Below the pieces are notes generated by a model. That model had not been told where the DNA came from, searched no databases, and saw only the letters and a program-made list of their open reading frames with translations. From Diacronema lutheri (lineage: Eukaryota > Haptophyta > Pavlovophyceae > Pavlovales > Pavlovaceae): a stretch of DNA of 64,000 nt. Positions 44,001 through 50,539 of the stretch are shown piece by piece. Numbering within the stretch: position 1 is the first letter of the stretch; each line of letters begins with the position of its first letter. The translations under genes were made by a program, and so were the position numbers. The stretch lies in contig JAGTXO010000004.1 in assembly GCA_019448385.1 (NCBI GenBank), positions 1,240,001 to 1,304,000 on the forward strand, in the 5' to 3' direction.

Positions 44001-47000
44001 GACGCGCGCCATCGTCGACGCGCGCCACGCCGACCTGCCGCAGGCCGTCTTCGTGGCGGAGGCGCGGGCGATCGTCGCGCGCTCCGCCGGCGGCGGCGCG
44101 CTGCTCGCGCCGGACGACGTGCGCGACCTGTGCGACGCGCAGACGGACGCCGATCGCGCTGCGATCTGGGCGTCGGTGGGCGCGCACGAGGCGACGCGCA
44201 TCTTCGCGCTCGTCACGCGCAACGCGAGCTTGGCGGGCGCGGCGCTGCTCGTGCTGCACACGCCGGCGGGCGCGCCGGCGCGCGCGCTCGGGCTCCTGGC
44301 GACGCGCTCGCGCGCGCCGTCGACGGGCGCGCCGCGCGACGCGCACAGGGCGCTGGTGCAGCGGTTGGACGTGCTGATGGACGCGATCGCCGCGGCGCGA
44401 GGCGCGTCGCCGCTCGAGCTCGAGCTCGCGCTCGCGCCCGAGCCGCAGAGCGCGTGCAACGCGCGTGCGGCCGCGCTGCTCTGCCTGCAGGCCGTCGCGG
44501 ACGCGAGCGGCCGTCCCGCCGCTGAGGACGCGCTGGCCGCGCTCGACGACGCGCGCGGCATCGACCGGCACTGCCACGCCGTCCGGCAGCAGATCGAGGC
44601 GAAGCTCGCGTGGCGGCGCGCCGACGGCGCCGTCGGCGTTGACGGCGCCGACGGCGCGCCCGCGCTCGCGCCTGCCGCCGCACCGCCGGCGTGCGCGCCG
44701 GCGCACGCTGCCGGCGAGGCGGCGGTCGACCAGGCGATCGTCACGCGGGTGCGCGACGCGCTGCGCGCGTGGGCGACGACTGGCACCGCGCCCAGCGCGG
44801 CGGTGCTCGACGACGCCTGCGCCGCGTACACGGCCCGCGCACGCGCGCGCAAGGACGCGCGCACGGCGCTGGGCCCGACGCGCGCGGCCGAGCTGCTCGC
44901 CGCGGCCGCGCGCGGCGGAGCCGACGGGGCGGATGCCGCGCGCGCGCTGCTCGGCGGCACGCCGCGCCTGCTCGTCGTGCTCCTCTGCGTGCCCGTCGCC
45001 GCGCCGTCCGGCGAGCCGCCGCGCCCGGTCGGGCTGCTCGTCGCCGACCGGCCGACGGACGACTCGCGCCCGGCCGCGCTCGTGCGCTACGACTTTGCGC
45101 CGCTCGACGCGGACGTGGCCGTCGCGGTCGGCGCGCATGCCGTCGCGCTGGCCAGTGCGATCTGGCCGCTGCTCGCGGCCGAGGGGGAGCCGCGGCCATC
45201 GCCCGTCGTGCGCTCGCAGCCGCGCGGCGGCGACGATGGCGCGTGTGCGCTCGCAACGTTCGCGTGCCTCGACGCGCTGATGACCGCCAGCGTCGGCGCG
45301 CACGGCCTCGCGGGCGGCGCGGGCATGCTGCCCGCGCTGGTCGCGCGAGGCGCCGCGGCCGCCCAGCGCGAGCGGCAGCTGCGCGCGGCCGCCGAGAGGC
45401 TGGGCGGCACGGTCGCTGGGTGGCCGGACACGGGCGCGAGCGCGGCGGGCGCGAGCGTCGACGAGGAGGCGCGCACGTACGAGGTCGAGGCGGTCGTCGA
45501 CGAGCGCCGCAAGGCGGGCAAGAAGGTGACGTTCCAGTTCCGGATCAGGTGGCGGGGCTACGACGAGAGCGCCGACACGTGGGAGCCTGAGGCCAACGTG
45601 AGCAGCGACCTCGTCGCCCAGTTCCGCAAGACGCGCGACGAGCAGAAGCGGCGCGCGGGCGGATCGGGCAGCGGCAGCGGCGGCGCGGGCGCGGCGTCGG
45701 CATTGGCGTCGGCGCCGCTTCGCGCGCACGGCGAGTCGGGCGCCGCGGGCAAGCGCGCCGCGGCGGGTGCCGCCGCGAGCGCGCGCGACGCCGCGGGCGC
45801 GCGCGCGCCGAGCGTTCCCCGCGCGCGCGGCGTCGAGCGCGCGCGCGTGGACGAGCCCGCTGCGCCGAGCGCGCGCGCCGCCGGCGGCGCGACGGCGCGC
45901 ACGCGCGGCAGCGTGCTCCCGGGCTTCGTGGTCAAGCGCTCGACGCTCAACGCGGGGCCGCAGGCGGTGACGGCGCAGCCCGGTGCGCGGAAGGAGCTGC
46001 GGCGCATCGCGGCGGCCGTGCACAGGCTCACGACACAGGCGTACCGCGTCATCAACAAGGTGGTGCGCGACGAGGCTGCGGTGGCGAGCGCGCAGGCCGT
46101 CGGCGCGGCGTCGGGCGGCCCGTCGACCAGCGTGCACACGTCGACCACGATGGACAAGGGATCCGTCCGTGCGATCTTCTCGGCCATCGGCTGGCACAAG
46201 GACGAGAGCACGTACGGTGCAGCGCCGCGAGGCAAGCCCGCCGAGCAAGCCGCCGCGCAGACCAAGGCGGCGACGGCGCGCGCCGTCGGCGAGATGGCCG
46301 AGGGCGTCCAGCCCGTCTGCGCGGTGGGCCTCACGGAGATCCTCGAGGCGGAGGCGACGCAGGTGTCCACCGCGTGCCTGATGCACCCATCGCGCGTCGT
46401 GAACGGGCTGCTCCGCGACGTCGTCCGCGCGGCAGTCGAGCGCGACGAGGCGCTCGTCGCGCTGCCCGAGATGCAGCGAAACGCGCGCGTGCGCGAGCTG
46501 TGCGAGCGGCTGCTGCGCGGCGACGTGGAGGGCGCGCGCGTCGGCTGCCCCGCCGCGCTCGACCGCCACCTGCCCGACATGGTCCTCCACAAGATCGACT
46601 ACAAGTGCACGCCCACGAAAAGGTGGAACTACGACCGGCACACGACGCGCTACTTCCTCGTGCAGATCCGCAACCTGCAGCACGTGGCCGAGGGGCAGGC
46701 GCTGCTCTGCCGGCTCGCGCACATCCACACGCAGCTGACCGGACGGCCGCCGCGGTACAATGTGGCGCCGCTGCGCACGCACAATGTGCGCGCGAGGCGT
46801 GGCTGCCGCTGCCGCCGCCGAGCGCCCAAGCGCGCGCGCCGCCGCCGTGCGCGCCGCCCCGCGGCCAGGTTGGTCACGCGCCCGCGCGCTCGCGCGCCGC
46901 GCGCTGCGCGCAGGTGCCGCGCAACGTGCGCCTCGCCGCGAGCGCCATCTGGGTGACGCTTTCGGATGACGAGCGCAAGGAGCTGCGCGCGCGGCTCAAG

Positions 47001-48418
47001 GCGCTGGACCTGCGCGACCACGATGGCGAGCCGATCAAGTGGACAGGCACAAACGGCAACACCCCGCCGATGTCGGACGTGCGCGTCAGGTACGCGGTCT
47101 TTGCGACGCGCTTCGACATCTCCAACCGCGTCTTCGACTACGCCGGGCGCGAGCGGCCGCCGGCCGATCTGCCGTGGCACGCGCGGCGCTCGTGGGTTGG
47201 CCTCGCGCCGCTGCCGCGCGTGCCGCTCCCGGGCCGGCAGCCCGTCAAGTCGGTGGTGACAGATGGCGTCGCCGTGCACGCCGTCGGGACCGTCCTCGTG
47301 CCGAAGGCGCAGGCGCCGGCCGGCGGCTCGGGCGTCCTGCACCGCTGGCGCCGGCCGGACGGGCGCATCGCCGTCGCGCTCGGCTCCGAGCTGCGGCGGG
47401 CGATCGACGTCGAGGCGGCGGTCGTCGTCGCGGCCGACCCGAACATGGGCAACATCACCACCTACTCTGCGCACGTCGGGCGGGCGGCCGTCTGGCGGCA
47501 GTTCACGCAGCGCGCGCGCGCGCGCGCCGCGGGCTTTGCGCGCGAGACGGCCAAGACCAACGCGGCGCGGCGGCGCGTGCGCACCGACGGGCGCGGCGAG
47601 GAGTTCAGCGTGGAGGCGGACGAGGCGCGGCTTGGCGAGGCGCACAGCGCCAAGGTGCTCGACGCGGGCAAATACATCGCCTTCCACCGCGAGAGCGCGC
47701 GGGTGCGCGAGCGCGCCGCCGAGCACGTGTACGACGCGCCGGCGCGCCGGAAGGAGCGCTGGCGGCGCGACAGCGGCGGGCGGTCCAACGCGGCGCGCGT
47801 CGCCGAGGCGCTCATCGCGGCGCACTGTGTCGACGGCGTGACGCGCGACCGGCTGCTCGTGTGCGTGGGCAAGTGGCTGCGCGACCACAAGGGCGCGCAG
47901 CCCAAGGGCGCGCCGCCCGCCTTCCAGGTGGGGCTGCTGCGCGAGCTGCGGCGGCGCGGCGTCGCGGCCGTCTTCGTGCCCGAGCCGTACACGTCGATGC
48001 ACTGCTCGATGCCGCGGCTCGCCAAGGGCGGCAGGCTGCAGCGCTGCGGCGCGGAGCTCGCGCAGAACCCGCGCCTGCCCGTGGCAAAGGGCGGCACGCG
48101 CACGGTGCACGCGCTCGTCATCTGCCCGGCGTGCAACGGCGGCAAGAAGCCCGTGCACCGCGACTACAACGCCGCGCGCAACATCTTCTACGACGTGCAC
48201 GACATGGCGGCGCACGCGGCCGGGCGCGACACCACGTCGACGCCTGAGCGCTTTGCCCTCGTGCTCGCCTGGTGGGCGCGCGGCGAGGTGTGGGAGCGTG
48301 AGGAGCGCATGGTGCACGGCGAGGGCGACGACTGCGACGACGAGTGCGACGGCGACGACGAGGGCGACGACGAGGGCGACGACGACGACGACGACGATGG
48401 CAGCGGCGACGGCGGCGG

Positions 48419-48451
<33 letters not shown>

Positions 48452-48638
48452 AGGCGGCGGCGGCGACGACGACGATGACGGCGGGGGAGGCGGCGGCGGC
48501 GACGGCGGTGGCGACGACGGCGGCGGGCGCGGCGGCGGTGGCGGCGGCGGCTCTCGCGCCCGCACCCCCGCCCGCGGAGCTGCCAGCGCCAGTGCCGGCG
48601 GCGGCAGCGCGCGCGGGCCGAAGCGCGGCCGGCGTTGA
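29777..48638 (+). CDS. Giant multidomain protein: Ulp1-like modules, YqaJ nuclease, chromodomain and C-terminal Fanzor
   Basis: ATG at 29777 (MEDSVKDALPGG). Proposed exons: 29777-33451, 33585-38480, 38596-46785 and 46914-48638, all phase 0, about 6,160 codons. The last intron is well supported; the first two are plausible (short, GTAGGC and GTGCGC donors, CAG acceptors) but could hide gene borders, in which case the third unit starts at or before ATG 38731. Order of parts: C48-like 1; an unknown alpha/beta region (31.1-31.9 kb); a hydrophobic helix (about 33.06-33.15 kb); Ala/Arg-rich linkers; C48-like 2; a poly-Ala run; an unknown region; YqaJ nuclease; a Pro-rich linker; C48-like 3 and 4; chromodomain; Fanzor; an acidic Gly/Asp tail. 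No stop codon interrupts this path. No capsid, envelope or polymerase domain is seen. It may be a mobile-element protein, possibly domesticated. Confidence 0.6.
30080..30330 (+). other. Peptidase C48/Ulp1-like module 1
   Basis: Residues about 100-185 of the giant protein. The order is that of the adenain/Ulp1 fold: His105 in HWTAAYLLLA, Asp132 in LALLADSRTL, Gln173 in PPQSGAACCF, and Cys178 or Cys179 as nucleophile. Preceded by VVPSTCLIALLRYADFG. Recognised from the H-D-Q-C spacing, not from overall identity. Confidence 0.5.
33058..33150 (+). other. Hydrophobic segment in the giant protein
   Basis: IVATVALGGAVFAGMSALVV is long and hydrophobic enough to cross a membrane, flanked by basic GARRPRAAARG. 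If real, the N-terminal part may be membrane-tethered, odd for a chain that also carries nuclear modules; this favours proteolytic processing or a gene border nearby. Confidence 0.4.
33452..33584 (+). other. Predicted phase-0 intron 1 of the giant gene
   Basis: 133 bp, GTAGGC donor after GGC TGG, GCAG acceptor before GGGCGC. Downstream the frame reads ADLRLQQAHFGMREDADADV, a good coiled-coil continuation of EEAQQRVLDAEAAEQLARS upstream. The stretch includes a CG dinucleotide run at about 33465-33483. Confidence 0.5.
37060..37760 (+). other. Peptidase C48/Ulp1-like module 2
   Basis: Best preserved of the repeated modules. His in SGHFTALRLVRV (CAT 37428-37430), Asp in DAVLVDTLAS (GAC 37497-37499), Gln in NEAAQRGATCG (CAG 37621-37623) and Cys (TGC 37636-37638), followed by LAIVGALNDAL. 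The helical start is LPQAEVERIASGDMLAS. Confidence 0.55.
38020..38096 (+). repeat. Poly-alanine (GCC)n run
   Basis: About 25 GCC codons, preceded by Pro/Ala-rich sequence from about 37900. It forms a disordered or helical linker between module 2 and the next segment. Confidence 0.9.
38481..38595 (+). other. Predicted phase-0 intron 2 of the giant gene
   Basis: 115 bp with GTGCGC donor after AQFTVFV and CAG acceptor before RVCVRGFAL. Both flanks look coding in their own frames and the intron joins them without a stop. Alternatively two genes meet here and the second starts at the ATG at 38731 (MAKQLRQFAEQ). Confidence 0.4.
41795..42270 (+). other. YqaJ-type PD-(D/E)XK nuclease domain
   Basis: Family of phage and eukaryotic-virus recombination exonucleases, also found in mobile elements. 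SPRWHDERWEEVTGSKVGDV opens the domain, with GILGEAVALRKL as the first acidic helix. The catalytic Asp is in FSPDGLAIL (GAC 42076-42078) and the E-x-K in VLVEVKTLTK (GAG 42121, AAG 42127), then the Gln helix RDQLQLGMHVLGV and ALYVQYLRHED. All catalytic positions are present. Confidence 0.8.
42880..43200 (+). other. Possible papain-like (USP-type) closing fold
   Basis: DDDFVAVVRRGGRWFACEPGR and EEAFAIVYVRRGD resemble the last strands of ubiquitin-specific proteases (xVAxVRxGxxWxxC...YxLxYxR), but the catalytic His is replaced and no clear Cys box is seen upstream. Could be a dead peptidase module or chance likeness. Confidence 0.25.
43600..43740 (+). repeat. Proline/alanine-rich linker (AAPPP units)
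   Basis: Repeated GCCGCGCCGCCGCCC-type units encoding AAPPP. A flexible linker between the nuclease half and the C-terminal half of the giant protein. Confidence 0.8.
44200..44500 (+). other. Degenerate C48-like module 3
   Basis: RIFALVTRNASLAGAALLVL, ARALGLLATRSR and EPQSACNARAAALLCLQAV follow the strand, strand, Q-x(2)-C order of the other modules. The His may be the one in VLHTPAG; the Asp position is not acidic, so activity is doubtful. Confidence 0.35.
44960..45290 (+). other. Degenerate C48-like module 4
   Basis: RLLVVLLCVPVA, PVGLLVADRPTDD and VVRSQPRGGDDGACALATF give the Asp and a Q...DDGAC block like the QxxDCG of Ulp1 proteases (Cys codon 45244-45246). The His position seems lost. 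Directly precedes the chromodomain linker. Confidence 0.4.
45463..45636 (+). other. Chromodomain
   Basis: EARTYEVEAVVDERRKAGKK, then FQFRIRWRGYDESADTWEPE and LVAQFRKTR: the complete chromodomain pattern (YxVExIxxxR, YLVKWxGY-like RIRWRGY, xxTWEPxxN). Aromatic-cage positions Tyr (YEVE), Trp (RWRGY) and Trp (DTWEP) are all present. Expected to bind methylated histone H3 or similar. It is in the same continuous frame as the Fanzor N-terminus 290 bp downstream. Confidence 0.9.
45920..48270 (+). other. Fanzor (eukaryotic TnpB-like OMEGA) nuclease core
   Basis: RNA-guided DNA endonuclease family related to TnpB/Cas12. Starts near VLPGFVVKRSTLN (first WED strand) and VHRLTTQAYRVIN. The hallmark YNVAPLRTHN continues across the intron as VPRNVRLAASAIWVTL, and TDGVAV follows. 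RuvC-I is VVAADPNMGNITTY (Asp codon 47436-47438). RuvC-II is FVPEPYTSMHCS (Glu codon 47982-47984). The zinc-ribbon cysteines are in MHCSMP, LQRCGAEL and VICPACNGG. RuvC-III is HRDYNAARNIF (Asp codon 48162-48164). All three catalytic acids are present, so the domain looks intact. The pattern is closest to Fanzor1; subclass not proven. Confidence 0.9.
46786..46913 (+). other. Intron inside the Fanzor domain
   Basis: 128 bp, GTGCGC donor and GCGCAG acceptor, phase 0. Splicing turns two frames into the conserved Fanzor motif PLRTHN/VPRNVRL, which is strong evidence. Splice signals match those of the surrounding housekeeping genes, so the element is adapted to host splicing. Confidence 0.85.
48320..48600 (+). 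repeat. Asp/Gly-rich C-terminal tail of the Fanzor protein
   Basis: GAC/GGC trinucleotide-rich sequence encoding acidic and Gly runs, ending in a basic GPKRGRR just before the TGA at 48636. The terminal KRGRR could act as a nuclear-localisation signal. Confidence 0.85.
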
Positions 48639-49175
48639 CGCACGGCCGAGCCGCGCAGCGGTCGACGCTTTGCGGGCTCTGCCCAGGTCGCGCGCGGCTG
48701 GCGACGCGTGCCGCGCGCGGCACGACCGTGCACGCCGCCACCCGTGGCCGAGCGCGCCGCACCAGCCGGCCCGCTCCAACCGCCGTGCGGATCACGGACG
48801 CTCGCTACGGCTCGTCGGCGCGCGTCACCTGCGCCGGCGGCCACGGCGCCGTCTGCTCCGGCTTCGTCGCGAGCAGCCCGACCGCTGCTCGCCGCCCGCA
48901 CGCCGCCGCAGCAACGCTGCGCGTCGTGCTCCCCCGCTCGCCAAACGCGAAGAGCTCCCTCACAAGGACGTCCTTCCGAACGGCCCGCGCTGCACTCGGG
49001 GCGCGATCGTGCCCCTGATCGGATTTGGCTTGACCATCTATACGGAAGCACAAAGCGAAAATCTAGGAGTAGCATTATTTTAAGGAGGTTTCACCTCTTC
49101 GACTCTCGTCGCATCTCGGCAAGGAGCGCGACCGCTTTGCGAGCGCGGGTGGGCACCGCCTCCCCGGCCCCTGCA
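48639..49175 (+). ncRNA. 3' flank of the Fanzor gene; candidate omega-RNA / element end
   Basis: 537 bp without a supported gene between the Fanzor stop and the elongase stop. In known Fanzor loci the guide (omega) RNA lies at and beyond the 3' end of the nuclease gene up to the element's right end, so it should be sought here; this is positional inference only. The first 370 bp are GC-rich and open in several frames. From about 49020 the sequence is clearly AT-richer (ATTATTTTAAGG), a compositional border that may be the element end or 3' UTRs. No terminal repeat identified by eye. Confidence 0.3.
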
Positions 49176-50484
49176 CTATTCCGCCTTGCCCTTTGCGCGC
49201 TTGCCCGCCGGCTTGCCATGTGTACCAAGGATGTAATTGCGCAGGTAGAGCAGTCCGAATAGCACAAAGTAGCTGAGGTACATCAGCCAGCTCAGGATCG
49301 TGTTCGTCTTGCTCGACTTGCATGCGTGCCCTGCGCGCGCCCGCAGCGCACGCGCGCGCGCGCGGTCGTCGGCCCACGCGCAGCGCGCGCAGCGCAGCAG
49401 CGCCGGTGGGCGGAGGTGTGAGCGCGGGCAGCAGCGCCAGTGGGCGGAAGTGTGAGCGCGACGGTCACACCGAGCGACGTGAAGTAAATGATCGAGCCGT
49501 TGACGATGAGGCCGACGAACATCTGCGAGATCTGCAGGGTCGTAATCAGCCGCGCGTACGGCCGGACGAGCTTGCGGTAGCGCGGACCCATCTGCCCGCG
49601 CGCGTGGCGGCGCGCGGCGTGGCGGCGCGCGGCGCGGCGGCGCGGGGCGCGGCGCGGCGCGGCGGCGCGCGACGTGAGCACGCGCGCTGGGCGTGACGTG
49701 CGCGCGCCGGCGAGGGTCTGCACCTGCGTCATCGCAAAGTAGGAGTACATGATGGCGTGCACAAAGTAGTTCATCGCGGCGAACCAGATCCCGCTCGGTA
49801 TCCGGACCGAGTGCGAGTGCCAGCAGTAGAGCAGCACGGTGACGTGGTGGTACCAATGCAGGAAGATCACATCCGCCTTCTTCGCGATGAGGAAGAAGGT
49901 GTCGATCAACTCGAAGAGCTTGGAGTAGATGAAGAGCAGCATTGCCAAGCCAACGTACCCCTGCGACATGAACATGGCGCTGCCGCACGTCGTGCTCTCG
50001 AAGCCGCGGCTACGCAGCCTGGTGAAGATACAGTGCCACGTGCAAGCCACGCCGAAAGTGCTGAATGCGGCCAGGAACCAGTTCCACGCGCAGGCGAGCC
50101 CATTCACGGGGAGCGGCGGCCTGCGGGCGCGCACGGCGCACGCGCGCGCGCGCTCCCGCTCGGATCGGTCGCGGACGGGCGCGCGGGCAACGCGCTAGCG
50201 CGCGCGCCACGGCGCGCGGACCGGTTGGCCATGATCATTGGGCCGACGACGATCATCACGAGGTAGAGTGCGACCGCGACGAGCGGGATGATCCAGTGGT
50301 CGCCCGTGAACTCGGCCGCGTCGGAGAAGAAGGACATGTGCTTGTCGACCGAGATGGCCGCCCACTCCGCAGAGGTAATCACGCCCTGGTCGACCATGTG
50401 CACGCCGATCTTCTCGCGGTCGACGAACGAAAGCCCATCGACAAACTCGTCGTACGTCGGTAACCACGACCACAGCGCCGACAT
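49176..50484 (-). CDS. ELO-family very-long-chain/PUFA fatty acid elongase
   Basis: 3-ketoacyl-CoA synthase of the ELO family in the ER membrane, condensing malonyl-CoA with acyl-CoA. Four exons in gene order: 50222-50484, 49724-50120, 49471-49591 and 49176-49330, 311 aa. The family motif NRPPLPVNGLACAWNWFLA spans junction 1. LFELIDTFFLIAKK is followed by the His box FLHWYHHVTVLL (about residues 174-185). MYSYFAMTQ joins MGPRYRKLVRPY across junction 2, and LITTLQISQMFVG and ILSWLMYLSYFVLFGLLYL follow. It ends in Lys-rich KPAGKRAKGKAE, an ER-retention-like tail. Donors are GTCCGC, GTGCAG and GTGTGA. The ATG at 50484 is preferred over the upstream GTG. Substrate chain length cannot be told. Confidence 0.93.
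49410..49462. repeat. Imperfect tandem duplication in elongase intron 3
   Basis: Two about 32-bp units with GTGGGCGGAAGTGTGAGCGCG-like sequence and a few differences, within the intron 49331-49470. One unit supplies sequence next to the donor. Confidence 0.55.
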
Positions 50485-50539
50485 TACGCGGCGCCGCACA
50501 CTTTTGCAAAGTCTCCCATAAAAGGCCGGCTCCCGCGCG
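50485..50539. promoter_or_regulatory. 55-bp bidirectional start region (elongase / CtIP)
   Basis: Start codons of the divergent elongase and CtIP genes are 55 bp apart. The interval contains an AT-richer cttttgcaaagtc that is itself near-palindromic. No TATA box. Confidence 0.5.

Noticed and set aside
38467-46782. Very long reverse-strand open frames (967 and 1,220 codons) opposite the YqaJ-chromodomain-Fanzor region
   Set aside because: They are Arg/Ala/His-rich with no motif; stops are rare in all frames at this GC content, while the forward frame carries clear domains.
29777-48638. Integrated giant virus or Polinton
   Set aside because: No major capsid, packaging ATPase or polymerase seen; YqaJ, Ulp1-like and Fanzor parts also occur in transposons, so a viral origin is possible but not shown.
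48640-49083. Extra protein gene after the Fanzor (frames ending at 49018 and 49083)
   Set aside because: Composition is Arg/Pro/Ala-rich with no motif and no good start; more likely 3' flank.
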